Shown here: positions 7,363 through 18,541 of the stretch, piece by piece
How the letters are laid out: each line of letters opens with the position of its first letter
How positions within the stretch are numbered: position 1 is the stretch's first letter
Assembly: GCA_949292795.1 (NCBI GenBank)
Contig: CASFBR010000035.1
Coordinates: 1 to 39,102, forward strand
Direction: 5' to 3'
Length of the DNA stretch: 39,102 nt
DNA from: an uncultured Eubacteriales bacterium
GTDB taxonomy: Bacteria > Bacillota > Clostridia > Lachnospirales > Lachnospiraceae
Made by a program: the position numbers and the translations under genes
The notes under the pieces: model-generated
Databases searched by the model: none
The model's input: the letters and a program-made list of their open reading frames with translations, nothing else
Told to the model about the DNA's origin: nothing

Positions 7363-8391
7363 CTATAAAAACATTTTAACGACTTTAAATGTCCGGGACT
7401 TTTGCTGATAGCAGTAGATCGCCGTAAAGCCTCCGCCGCTGTCATACACGCGCACCCTGGCACCGTCCCCGGGCTCTCCGCCTTCTCCGTCTGCACACAG
7501 GCTGTCCCATCCGTCCCGGATTACATTCACCGGCAGCGGATTTCCATTATGCAGCAGCCGGCTTCCGGGCTCTGTGACAAAAACCCGGGGCAATGAAGAA
7601 AACATGGCATCCACCGGGCAGACAAGTGCTTCAAACGAATGATCCGCCACACTGCGGGCGATCTGCTCAAGTGTCCGGGCGCCGTCCAGCGTAAAGCTTC
7701 CCGAGCGGGTACGCGTCAGTGCGCACATTGCAGCGCCCACGCCCAGCTTTTTCCCAATATCCTCACACAGCGTCCGTATGTAGGTGCCCTTGGAGCAGCG
7801 CACCCGCAGCGTCACGGCAAGCTTCGGAAAAAGAACCGGCAGAGTTTTAAACGGAATCCCGGCAGCCCGTGTATCCTCCCGCTGCAAAGCTTCCCGGTCG
7901 GCAAGCATTTCCGGCCCGGAAATGTACTTAAACGACAGTATTTCAATCGCATGGATCATAACCCGGCGGGCCGGGCGTTCGACCTGCCGTCCTTCGCGCG
8001 CCAGCTCATAAAGCTTTTTTCCCTGAATCTTTATGGCCGAATACATCGGCGGTATCTGATCATAAGCGCCCGCAAAGCTTAAAACGGCCTCCCAAATACG
8101 CTCCCTGGTCAGTTCTGCCGCACATTCAGACAAAAGTGTACCGGAAGAATCCTGGGTATCGGTGGTCATGCCAAGGAGCATCGTTGCTTCATATTCTTTA
8201 TCCGTATCTGTCAGCATATCACACAGCCGGGTACCATTTCCAAGGCATACCGGAAGTACGCCAACCGCATCCGGGTCCAGCGTCCCTGTATGCCCGATCT
8301 TTTTCTGATGAAGGATGCCCCGCAGCTTTGCCACAACATCGTGGGACGTAAAGCCCTTCTCTTTATAAACATTAATAATCCCGTTGATCAT
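7363..8391 (-). CDS. truB: tRNA pseudouridine(55) synthase
   Basis: Makes pseudouridine 55 in the T-loop of tRNAs. The N-terminus GIINVYKEKGFTSHDVV and the catalytic motif GHTGTLDPDAVGVLP, with Asp39 as nucleophile, are intact. KGTYIRTLCEDIG is also conserved. At 342 aa it is about 40 residues longer than usual; most of the excess is an insertion at about residues 155-190, rich in charged residues, just before the KGTYIR strand. The start overlaps the end of nrnA by 20 nt, indicating coupled translation. ribF follows after 13 nt. Confidence 0.94.
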   Translation of the reverse strand: MINGIINVYKEKGFTSHDVVAKLRGILHQKKIGHTGTLDPDAVGVLPVCLGNGTRLCDMLTDTDKEYEATMLLGMTTDTQDSSGTLLSECAAELTRERIWEAVLSFAGAYDQIPPMYSAIKIQGKKLYELAREGRQVERPARRVMIHAIEILSFKYISGPEMLADREALQREDTRAAGIPFKTLPVLFPKLAVTLRVRCSKGTYIRTLCEDIGKKLGVGAAMCALTRTRSGSFTLDGARTLEQIARSVADHSFEALVCPVDAMFSSLPRVFVTEPGSRLLHNGNPLPVNVIRDGWDSLCADGEGGEPGDGARVRVYDSGGGFTAIYCYQQKSRTFKVVKMFL

Positions 8392-9346
8392 AGGCTTCCA
8401 GCTGCTCCTCGATCAGACGTGTCAGATTATTAATGACATCATACTTTGTTCCGGACATGGAACAGCCTGCCGCCCGGACATGTCCGCCGCCGCCAAAATG
8501 TCCGGCGATCCGTGCCACATCCACAACGGTATTGGAACGCATACTGATCTTATAGGACAGCTCTCCAACTTCTGTCAGAAGTATCGCTACCTCCACGCCC
8601 TTTGTAACGCGCATCTGATCGATGACGCCTTCCAGATCACTGTAAGATGCCTGATAAAAATCCATGACCTTCCGGTCCGCCACTGAAATAATACAGCGCT
8701 TTGAAAACATCAGAAAGCTCTCCAGCAGGCAACGCCCGAGCAGCTGATTCTGGGTGTAGGTTTTCTGGAAAAATACCTCATCGATCAGCTTTGAATGGCG
8801 GACGCCCATGGACATCAGCCGGCCAGCGGTCTGCATCGTCTTTTCCGTTGTATTGGAATGCTTAAAACAGCCGGTATCGCAGATAATACCGATATAAAGC
8901 GCTTCCGCGATCCCCCGGTTAAGCTGCTCCATATCCATCAGACCGGCCAGCACTTCACAGGTTGAGCTTGCGGACGGCACGATCACATTATCGCCGGCAT
9001 AGCCTTTGTTACTGATGTGATGGTCAATGCACAGCGTACGCGCTGCCCGGTCAAAATACGGCGCAGCGCCGCAAAGCCGCTCACGGTCGCTGGCATCCAG
9101 CGCAATAAACAGCTCACTGTCAAGTGCATCGCACGGCTCACTGATGATGTCCCCGGTATTTTCAATCACAGCATAGACCGGATCGACCGGCTCCAGATAT
9201 ACATGGGCGCGGATATGAGGATAGTTACGGACAATATAATTGTATAAAGCCATACAGGAGCCCACACAGTCCCCGTCCGGCCGGGTATGGCCGGCAATGG
9301 TCACAGAGCTTACATTTTCAAGATATAGGCCAAGCTTATCCTTCAT
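8372..9346 (-). CDS. nrnA: DHH-family bifunctional oligoribonuclease/PAP phosphatase
   Basis: NrnA-type enzymes degrade nanoRNAs and dephosphorylate pAp. DHH-domain motifs are present: GHTRPDGDCVGSCMAL (about residues 19-34), IDHHIS, and the DHHA1 motif GGGGHVRAAGC near the C-terminus. Length of 324 aa is typical. I place the start at ATG 9346 (MKDKLGLYLEN), 6 nt after AGGAG; the first 11 nt overlap the end of rbfA. The much longer in-frame reading upstream runs through the rbfA repeat in another frame (KAATRLAKAATRPAKA) and is not credible. Position between rbfA and truB is standard in Firmicutes. Confidence 0.92.
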   Translation of the reverse strand: MKDKLGLYLENVSSVTIAGHTRPDGDCVGSCMALYNYIVRNYPHIRAHVYLEPVDPVYAVIENTGDIISEPCDALDSELFIALDASDRERLCGAAPYFDRAARTLCIDHHISNKGYAGDNVIVPSASSTCEVLAGLMDMEQLNRGIAEALYIGIICDTGCFKHSNTTEKTMQTAGRLMSMGVRHSKLIDEVFFQKTYTQNQLLGRCLLESFLMFSKRCIISVADRKVMDFYQASYSDLEGVIDQMRVTKGVEVAILLTEVGELSYKISMRSNTVVDVARIAGHFGGGGHVRAAGCSMSGTKYDVINNLTRLIEEQLEAYDQRDY

Positions 9347-9845
9347 GGCGCTCTCCTTCTTCTGCGTCACTGCTTTCGCCGGCCGCGTTGCTGCTTTCGC
9401 CAGCCGCGTTGCTGCTTTCGCCGGCAGCGTCGCTGCTTTTACCGTCAGCTCCGGCGTCCTCTGCATCCGGTTCAGATACAGCCCGGGCTTCATCCTCACT
9501 GATGACTTCACTGATCTTTTTCGACATATTGACGCCATATTCAATGGACTGATCCATCACAAAAATCAGCTCCGGCGTATTGCGCAGGTTGACACTGCGT
9601 GCCAGCTCTTTGCGGATAAAGCCCACCGCGCTTTTCAGCCCGGCCATTGTATCTTCCTGAGCCTTTTCATCGCCCAGCACACTGATAAATGCCTTGCAGT
9701 ATTTTAAATCCGGCGTCACCTCTACCTCCACAACACTTGTCATGGGATGGATTCTGGGGTCCTTGATCTCCCTGGAAATGATCCGGGACAGCTCCTTGTG
9801 GACCTCTCCGTTGATACGGGTATTTTTTATACTGTTTTTTCGCAT
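9336..9845 (-). CDS. rbfA: 30S ribosome-binding factor A with repeated C-terminal tail
   Basis: RbfA binds immature 30S subunits and helps 16S rRNA 5'-end maturation. The KH-type core spans about residues 1-118 (RINGEVHKELSRIISREIKDPR; SVVEVEVTPDLKYCKAFISV; TPELIFVMDQSIEYG). The C-terminal 45 or so residues are an extension of low complexity with GESSNAA-like heptads, acidic and Ser/Ala rich, not seen in ordinary RbfA (about 120 aa). Start ATG 9845 lies 11 nt after the infB stop. The end overlaps nrnA by 11 nt. Confidence 0.93.
   Translation of the reverse strand: MRKNSIKNTRINGEVHKELSRIISREIKDPRIHPMTSVVEVEVTPDLKYCKAFISVLGDEKAQEDTMAGLKSAVGFIRKELARSVNLRNTPELIFVMDQSIEYGVNMSKKISEVISEDEARAVSEPDAEDAGADGKSSDAAGESSNAAGESSNAAGESSDAEEGERHEG
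9372..9434 (-). repeat. Three 21-bp tandem repeats in the rbfA tail
   Basis: Units at 9372-9392, 9393-9413 and 9414-9434 differ at a few bases. Each encodes seven residues of the GESSNAA type. A fourth, degraded unit follows. Confidence 0.85.
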
Positions 9846-9856
9846 CCGTGTCCCTC

Positions 9857-12598
9857 CTATCTTGGAACCTCTTCCATAACGAACATCTCAATCTGGTCGC
9901 CCTCTTTGACATCATTATATTTCTCAAGAGACATACCACATTCATAGCCGGCATTGACTTCCTTCACATCGTCCTTGAAACGCTTTAAGGAAGCTAGCTC
10001 GCCTTCATAGATCACCACGTTATCGCGCAGGAGACGTGCCTTGCAGTTTCTCTGAACCTTTCCGTCAAGCACATAGGCGCCAATTACAGTACCCACACCG
10101 GAAACCTTGTACGTCTGACGCACTTCGGCATGACCGATGATCTTCTCCTCAAAGGTCGGGTCAAGCATACCCTTCATAGCAGCTTCCACATCTTCGATGG
10201 CATTGTAAATGACGCGGTACAGACGCATATCGACATTTTCCTGCTCTGCCACGGTTTTTGCCATATTATCCGGGCGCACGTTAAATCCGATGATGATCGC
10301 ATTGGAGGCAGCGGCAAGCGTCACGTCGCTTTCATTGATGGCGCCGACACCGCCATGGATCACCTTCACGGCAACCTCGTCATTGGAAAGCTTGACAAGA
10401 CTTTGCTTCACAGCTTCCACAGAGCCCTGGACATCGGCCTTAACGACAATATTAAGCTCCTTGATCTGTCCGGCCTGAATCTGGTCAAACAAACCATCCA
10501 GGGATAATTTCGTCTTTGTATCAGCCAGCAGCTTTTCACGGTTGTTGGCAATAAATGCATCCGCCATGGAGCGGGCTTCTTTTTCGTTATTTGTTACAAT
10601 AAATACCTCACCGGCCTGAGGCACTTCATTAAGACCGAGGATTTCCACCGGTGTGGACGGGCCGGCTTCCTTCACGCGGCGTCCCTTGTCATCGATCATG
10701 GCACGGACCTTACCAAAAGCGGTTCCCACAGCCAGGCAGTCGCCGACCCGCAGCGTTCCCTTCTGAACAAGCACCGTAGCCACAGGGCCGCGGCCTTTAT
10801 CAAGCTGTGCCTCCAGCACAAGACCTCTTGCCTTGCGGTTGGGGTTTGCCTTAAGCTCGCGCATCTCGGCAACTAAAAGGATCATATCCAGAAGCTCCTG
10901 TAAGCCTTCGCCGGTATGCGCCGATACGGGAACCATGATCGTCTGTCCGCCCCAGTCCTCGGCAACAAGCTCATACTCTGTCAATTCCTGTTTTACACGG
11001 TCAATATTGGCGCTTGGCTTATCGATCTTGTTGATTGCAACGATAATCTCGATGCCTGCTGCTCTTGCGTGGTTGATCGCCTCGATTGTCTGAGGCATCA
11101 CGCCGTCATCGGCGGCAACAACAAGAATTGCAATATCCGTCGACTGAGCGCCTCTTAAACGCATGGCCGTAAACGCCTCATGGCCCGGTGTATCTAAGAA
11201 TGTAATCTTCTGTCCATTGACATCGACCACATAAGCGCCGATGTGCTGGGTAATGCCGCCGGCTTCACCTGCGGTAACGCTCGTCTTGCGGATTGCGTCA
11301 AGGATTGATGTCTTACCGTGGTCTACATGACCCATAACGCAGACAACCGGAGGACGCTCTACAAGATCTTTTTCATCCTCTTCCTCCTCACGGAGCAGCT
11401 CCTCGATCACATCCACGACAACCTCATGCTCGCAGAGGATGTCATAATCCAGAGCGATCTCCTCGGCCTCATCATAGGAAATTTCGGAATTTAAGCTGAC
11501 CATCTTTCCGGCCATAAAAAGCTTCTTCACGATCTCGGCACCGGGAACCTTCATCTTGTCGCCAAGCTCTTTAAGAGTGATTGTCTCAGGAAGCACGATA
11601 TTGGTAACCTTTTCCACAACCGGCTTTGGCTTTGGCGCCGGAGGCGTCAGCGGCTTTTTGGTCTGAGCCATGTTTCTTCCTCTTGACGGCTTCTTTTCAT
11701 TATCTCTGTCGCGGCTGTTTCTGTCCTTGTCGCGATTGTCCTTATTATAGCTTCTGCGGTTTTCGCGGGTATTATCCTTGGTAACGACAACCTCTTTATT
11801 GATCGCTGAGTCCAGATTAAATCTGCCGTCACGGCCTGTGCGTCCGCCGCCTCTGTTATCGCCGCCGCGATTATTATTAAAGGAACGGCCTGTGCGGTTA
11901 TCGCCACGGTTATCGCTGCGGCCGTCTCTGCCTCCAAAACGGCTGTTCCCTCTGTCGCCGCCGCGGTCATTGTTCCGGTCATTTCCGCCGTTTACGCGGT
12001 CACTGCCGCGGTCGCCAAAGCTTCTCTGGCCGTCATTACGGCCGCCCCGGCGGTTATCTCTGCCGCCAAAACGGTTATTTCCTCTGTCGCCGCCACGGCT
12101 ATTGTTCCGGTCATTTCCGCCGTTTGCGCGGTCGCCCCGGTCATTATTGCGGTCACCGTTGTTTCTCTGGCCATCGCTGCGGCCGCCCCGGCGGTTATCT
12201 CTGCCGTCTGCGCGGCCGTCACAGCCCTCGCCGCCACGGTTTCCATTATTACGGCCCTCGCGTTTTTCATTGCTGCGTCCTTCGCCGCCGCGTCCGTTTG
12301 TGCGGCTGTTTGCGCGTTCTGCATCCGAACGCTCTGCGCCCGGACGGTTATTCTCTTTTTGTACTGTATTCATACGCTGTTCTCCACGTCCATTTTCACT
12401 TTTATGTGGCTCCGGTCGGTTCTCCGGCTTCGGAGTCTTATCTGAGGTAAAATATTTTCTTATTTTATCCGCACTGTCCGACGTGATCGTGCTCATATGG
12501 CTTTCCACATCGATTCCATGGCCTTTCAGGGCATAGATCACGTCTTTGCTGCTTTTTCCCAATTCTTTTGCCAATTCATGTACTCTGATCTTTGACAT
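9857..12598 (-). CDS. infB: Translation initiation factor IF-2 with Arg/Gly/Asn/Asp-rich linker
   Basis: GTPase that places initiator tRNA on the 30S subunit and promotes subunit joining. The N-terminal IF2_N domain is residues 1-55 ([21 protein letters not shown]). A second IF2_N-like region lies near 340-385 ([23 protein letters not shown]). The G domain has GHVDHGKTS (about 418), DTPGHEAF (about 466) and NKID (about 520), then domains II-IV. Between residues 68 and 305 is a disordered RGG/GDR/NDR-rich linker built partly from a roughly 44-residue duplication. Total 913 aa; the extra length lies in this linker. The factor follows ylxQ by 17 nt. Confidence 0.96.
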   Translation of the reverse strand: MSKIRVHELAKELGKSSKDVIYALKGHGIDVESHMSTITSDSADKIRKYFTSDKTPKPENRPEPHKSENGRGEQRMNTVQKENNRPGAERSDAERANSRTNGRGGEGRSNEKREGRNNGNRGGEGCDGRADGRDNRRGGRSDGQRNNGDRNNDRGDRANGGNDRNNSRGGDRGNNRFGGRDNRRGGRNDGQRSFGDRGSDRVNGGNDRNNDRGGDRGNSRFGGRDGRSDNRGDNRTGRSFNNNRGGDNRGGGRTGRDGRFNLDSAINKEVVVTKDNTRENRRSYNKDNRDKDRNSRDRDNEKKPSRGRNMAQTKKPLTPPAPKPKPVVEKVTNIVLPETITLKELGDKMKVPGAEIVKKLFMAGKMVSLNSEISYDEAEEIALDYDILCEHEVVVDVIEELLREEEEDEKDLVERPPVVCVMGHVDHGKTSILDAIRKTSVTAGEAGGITQHIGAYVVDVNGQKITFLDTPGHEAFTAMRLRGAQSTDIAILVVAADDGVMPQTIEAINHARAAGIEIIVAINKIDKPSANIDRVKQELTEYELVAEDWGGQTIMVPVSAHTGEGLQELLDMILLVAEMRELKANPNRKARGLVLEAQLDKGRGPVATVLVQKGTLRVGDCLAVGTAFGKVRAMIDDKGRRVKEAGPSTPVEILGLNEVPQAGEVFIVTNNEKEARSMADAFIANNREKLLADTKTKLSLDGLFDQIQAGQIKELNIVVKADVQGSVEAVKQSLVKLSNDEVAVKVIHGGVGAINESDVTLAAASNAIIIGFNVRPDNMAKTVAEQENVDMRLYRVIYNAIEDVEAAMKGMLDPTFEEKIIGHAEVRQTYKVSGVGTVIGAYVLDGKVQRNCKARLLRDNVVIYEGELASLKRFKDDVKEVNAGYECGMSLEKYNDVKEGDQIEMFVMEEVPR
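11934..12206 (-). repeat. Imperfect 132/141-bp tandem duplication in the infB linker
   Basis: Two copies, with matching boundaries at 11934 and 12066 and at 12065 and 12206. They encode near-identical blocks such as NGGNDRNN followed by GGDRGN and RFGGRD. They differ by a 9-bp indel. The reading frame is kept. Confidence 0.8.
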
Positions 12599-12615
12599 AT
12601 GATGACCTCCGTTCC

Positions 12616-12930
12616 TTACGATTCCGGGTTAACAAGTTTCAGAATGGATCCGGCAAAGCCCCGGTCCAGCACTGCCAAAGAAGCGCGCAGCTCCTTGCCT
12701 ATGGCATGGCCAAGAGAGGCTTTTGTTCCGTAGACCCGCATCGGCACCTGATAATAGGCACACATATTTTCAAACATCTTTTTCGTATTCTCTGACGCAT
12801 CACCGGCAACCAGTACAAGAACGGCCCTCCCGCGTTTTACGGCTTTTTCTGTGGAAAATTCGCCGCTGGTCACCTTACCGGCGCGCATGGCAAGGCCGAC
12901 CATCGACAGGACTTTATCCTTATCTATCAA
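12616..12930 (-). CDS. ylxQ: L7Ae-family K-turn RNA-binding protein (YlxQ)
   Basis: A 104-aa protein of the L7Ae/L30e/S12e fold that binds kink-turn RNAs. Visible features are [23 protein letters not shown], the central [12 protein letters not shown] motif and a C-terminal GHAIGKE segment. It overlaps the ylxR 3' end by 11 nt and precedes infB by 17 nt, the classical Firmicutes order. The cellular RNA target is not established by the sequence. Confidence 0.92.
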   Translation of the reverse strand: MIDKDKVLSMVGLAMRAGKVTSGEFSTEKAVKRGRAVLVLVAGDASENTKKMFENMCAYYQVPMRVYGTKASLGHAIGKELRASLAVLDRGFAGSILKLVNPES

Positions 12931-13195
12931 TACTCTCCATCTCCTTTGTCAGATGTTCGTAGACCTCCTGCGGAATGCTCACCTTTAATGAACGTTCAAG
13001 CCCTTTATTTTTGATGGCTTTTTTCAGGCAGTCCGGATTTTTGCAGATGTAAGCACCCCGGCCGTTTTTGCGGCCCGTCGCGTCAAGCATAATCGTATCT
13101 TCGGGTGTTTTGATCACACGGAGCATTTCCTTTTTGCTCTTCATTTCACCGCATCCGATACATTGTCTAAGGGGGATTTTTTTCATACCCATCAT
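12920..13195 (-). CDS. ylxR: YlxR family RNA-binding protein (RnpM)
   Basis: A DUF448 protein of 91 aa. The motif PLRQCIGCGEMKSKKEMLRV with two cysteines and the later GRGAYICKNPDCLKKA with two more are typical. The family binds RNA, and in Bacillus subtilis it has been described as modulating RNase P (recall). The start could be ATG 13195 or one of the in-frame ATGs just after it; spacing does not decide. It lies 15 nt after nusA and overlaps ylxQ. Confidence 0.92.
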   Translation of the reverse strand: MMGMKKIPLRQCIGCGEMKSKKEMLRVIKTPEDTIMLDATGRKNGRGAYICKNPDCLKKAIKNKGLERSLKVSIPQEVYEHLTKEMESIDR

Positions 13196-13210
13196 CTCAC
13201 ATCCTGTGTT

Positions 13211-14389
13211 CTATTCTTCATAGTGATCGTCATCAAAATATTCCTTACCGTCATCATAGCGGTCATCCTCATAACGATCATCATCGTCGTAGCGGTTGCC
13301 CTGTTCATCATAATATGAATGATCGCTTAAAAGCGTATCGTCATAGCGGGGCTGAGCCTGGCTCTGGCTCTTAATATCGATCTTATAACCCGTAAGGCGG
13401 GCTGCAAGGCGGGCGTTCTGTCCTTCCTTGCCGATTGCCAGGGATAACTGATAATCCGGGACAATGACGCTGGCGCTCTTTTCATCCTCGCTGACGGAAA
13501 CAGAAATCACTTTGGCAGGACTTAAGGCATTTTCAATAAGAATCTGAGGATCATCGCTCCAGTTGATAATATCGATCTTTTCTCCGCGCAGCTCATCCAC
13601 AATGGCATTGACACGGGAACCGTTGACACCGACACATGCGCCCACCGGGTCTACATTCGGATCATTGCTCCATACAGCGATCTTTGTGCGGGAACCGGCC
13701 TCACGGGCAATGCTCTTGATTTCTACGGTACCGTCCTTTACTTCCGTCACTTCAGCCTCAAAAAGACGCTTTACAAGCTCCGGATGTGTGCGCGATACCG
13801 TGACCTTCGGTCCTTTGGTCGTATCCTTGACATCGACAACATACAGCTTCACACGCTCGGTCGGACGGAATACTTCGCCCTTTACCTGTTCGCTCTCCGT
13901 GAGCAGGGCGTCCACCTTGCCAAGATTGACACTGATATTTTTCCCGACATAGCGCTGCACGATACCGGTGACAATATCCTTTTCCATGCTGTAATAGCGG
14001 TTATAAAGGGATTTGCGCTCTTCCTCGCGGATTTTCTGGACAACGACCTGCTTTGCCTTCTGCGCGGCAATGCGGCCAAAATTCCGGGGAGTGACTTCTA
14101 CCTGAACAATATCGCCCAGCTCATATTTTGCATCTTTAAGCTTGGCGTTGGCCAGACTGATCTGTGTCGCTGCATCCTCCACGTCCTCAACAACGGTCTT
14201 TTCAGCATATACAAGCACCTTGCCGTTATCACGGTTAATATTGACACGGATGTTATCGGACTTACCATATTCATTTTTACATGCAGCCACAAGCGAGCTT
14301 TCAATGGCTTCAAGAAGAATGTCCTTGCTGATTCCTTTCTCCTTCTCGATCTGCGCCAGAGCCTCGATCAATTCACGTCCTTCATTCAT
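13211..14389 (-). CDS. nusA: Transcription termination/antitermination protein NusA
   Basis: Binds RNA polymerase and nascent RNA and controls pausing, termination and antitermination. The N-terminal polymerase-binding domain is followed by S1 (about 130-200) and two KH domains (about 200-345, with VGACVGVNGSRV and LAIGKEGQNARLAARL). No C-terminal acidic repeat domains of the E. coli kind are present. Instead the last 40 or so residues are a Tyr/Asp-rich tail of repeated YDDD, DDRYED and DDRYDD type. Length 392 aa. The start is ATG 14389 with GGAGG 11 nt upstream. It lies 21 nt after rimP. Confidence 0.95.
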   Translation of the reverse strand: MNEGRELIEALAQIEKEKGISKDILLEAIESSLVAACKNEYGKSDNIRVNINRDNGKVLVYAEKTVVEDVEDAATQISLANAKLKDAKYELGDIVQVEVTPRNFGRIAAQKAKQVVVQKIREEERKSLYNRYYSMEKDIVTGIVQRYVGKNISVNLGKVDALLTESEQVKGEVFRPTERVKLYVVDVKDTTKGPKVTVSRTHPELVKRLFEAEVTEVKDGTVEIKSIAREAGSRTKIAVWSNDPNVDPVGACVGVNGSRVNAIVDELRGEKIDIINWSDDPQILIENALSPAKVISVSVSEDEKSASVIVPDYQLSLAIGKEGQNARLAARLTGYKIDIKSQSQAQPRYDDTLLSDHSYYDEQGNRYDDDDRYEDDRYDDGKEYFDDDHYEE

Positions 14390-14410
14390 TTTAATCGTTT
14401 CCTCCTTTTG

Positions 14411-14875
14411 CTAATAAAAGAATGCCAGTCTTATCAGAGCAATCGCTGTCTTTTCAAAGGTCATCTGTCCTCCGTCCTCAAGCGCGATAGTCACTGTATT
14501 TTTATCATACCCTTCCAGGGTGCCAACAAATTCCTTCTTTTTATCAATCGGCCGGTAGAGCCGTATCTCCACAGCCTTTCCAAGGCTGCGCGCATAATCC
14601 TTCTCTTTCTTTAGCGGACGGTCCAGGCCCGGGGAGCTGACTTCAAAAATATAGTTTTCGGAAATGTAATCCTTCTCGTCAAGGACATCGCCAAATTCCC
14701 GGTTGATCACTTCACAGTCATCGACTGTGATCCCGCCTTCTTTATCAATGTATACCCGCAGATACCAGTTGGAGCCTTCCTTGACCCACTCCACATCCAC
14801 CAGCTCAAAATGGTGCTTTTCAATGATCGGAGTGATCAGTTCCTCTGTGGTCTGTTCGTAATCCTTCTTTGCCAA
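14411..14875 (-). CDS. rimP: Ribosome maturation factor RimP
   Basis: Needed for assembly of the 30S subunit. At 154 aa it has the usual N-terminal domain (LVDVEWVKEGSNWYLRVYIDKEGGI; DCEVINREFGDVLDE) and the motif YIFEVSSPGLDRPLK. A C-terminal SH3-like domain follows (FVGTLEGYDKNTVTIAL). The start is a TTG at 14875 (TTG GCA AAG AAG), 7 nt after GGAAG, which could limit its expression. It is the first gene of the operon, behind a strong promoter and a leader hairpin. Confidence 0.95.
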   Translation of the reverse strand: MAKKDYEQTTEELITPIIEKHHFELVDVEWVKEGSNWYLRVYIDKEGGITVDDCEVINREFGDVLDEKDYISENYIFEVSSPGLDRPLKKEKDYARSLGKAVEIRLYRPIDKKKEFVGTLEGYDKNTVTIALEDGGQMTFEKTAIALIRLAFFY

Positions 14876-14900
14876 AATTTCACTTCCTTTACAACAACAA

Positions 14901-14922
14901 AGAGTGGACTTACGTCCACTCT
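14901..14922 (-). promoter_or_regulatory. Leader hairpin upstream of rimP with GNRA tetraloop
   Basis: On the minus strand AGAGTGGAC-GTAA-GTCCACTCT: a perfect 9-bp stem with a GUAA tetraloop, followed by TTTGTTGTTG. It lies between the promoter start site and the rimP ribosome binding site. It could be a weak attenuator or a stabilising leader. Confidence 0.65.
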
Positions 14923-14951
14923 TCTAGTATCATCCTATTGCTATCTTTGTC

Positions 14952-14980
14952 ATTATAGCACTTCTCACCTAAAGATGCAA
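14952..14980 (-). promoter_or_regulatory. Promoter of the rimP-nusA-infB operon
   Basis: Minus strand TTGCAT (14975-14980), 17-nt spacer, TATAAT (14952-14957). The predicted start is near 14945, giving a leader of about 70 nt. Confidence 0.8.
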
Positions 14981-14997
14981 GATTAATTTTCACAACT

Positions 14998-15158
14998 ATT
15001 CAGCCATGCGAACGGACAGACAATCAGACTGTGCAGGCTTGCCTGCCACAGGCAGATCGTCTGGACGAACATACGGCGTTTAGCCGTAACCGAGCGTTTA
15101 AGCCGCAATGCGGAAAAAAGCTGCGCCAGCAGCGCAAACGCGAGGTGCATGGCTGAAT
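14998..15158. repeat. 161-bp multi-hairpin intergenic element with 12-bp inverted ends
   Basis: The ends ATTCAGCCATGC (14998-15009) and GCATGGCTGAAT (15147-15158) are exact inverted copies. Between them lie several smaller hairpins: CTGTGCAGGC/GCCTGCCACAG with a TT loop, ACGGC-GTTTA-GCCGT, and GC-rich snap-backs. It fills most of the gap between lacZ and rimP. No transposase is present. It resembles a MITE or REP-type element; the small ORFs across it are not credible genes. Confidence 0.65.
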
Positions 15159-15179
15159 CATTTCCCCTGCCATGCGGCG

Positions 15180-18344
<3,165 letters not shown>

Positions 18345-18409
18345 TCATACCTCCTCATTCAAAAGCTGTCTCACACATGATTCTTTTCTAATCTGGAAAC
18401 AAACAGGAC

Positions 18410-18438
18410 TTGTCCCCGGATCATAAGATCATTATAAT
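18410..18438 (+). promoter_or_regulatory. Candidate promoter of the lacZ-divergent araC gene
   Basis: TTGTCC, 17 nt, TATAAT on the plus strand. The leader would be about 100 nt. Its -10 overlaps the -10 of the lacZ promoter on the other strand. Confidence 0.5.
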
Positions 18439-18459
18439 AATGACAGCAGATTTTATAAA
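18431..18459 (-). promoter_or_regulatory. Candidate lacZ promoter
   Basis: Minus strand TTTATA, 17 nt, TATAAT. The poor -35 fits dependence on an activator such as the divergent AraC protein. Confidence 0.45.
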
Positions 18460-18541
18460 TGATTATAATGGTTATTTTTTTATCTAAAATGGCAGCGTCC
18501 GTATACGAAGGGCAACGCGCTGAATATTCAGGAGGCAAAAC

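Noticed and set aside
9347-9544. Upstream extension of nrnA rich in KAATRPAKA
   Set aside because: It is the rbfA repeat read in another frame; the conserved NrnA start at 9346 has a well-spaced AGGAG.
9372-12206. Possible CRISPR array from repeated units
   Set aside because: The repeats are contiguous, in frame and inside rbfA and infB; there are no spacers and no cas genes in the window.
11778-12536. 252-codon Pro/Arg/Ser/Leu-rich frame on the plus strand
   Set aside because: A compositional artefact of the repetitive infB linker read antisense.
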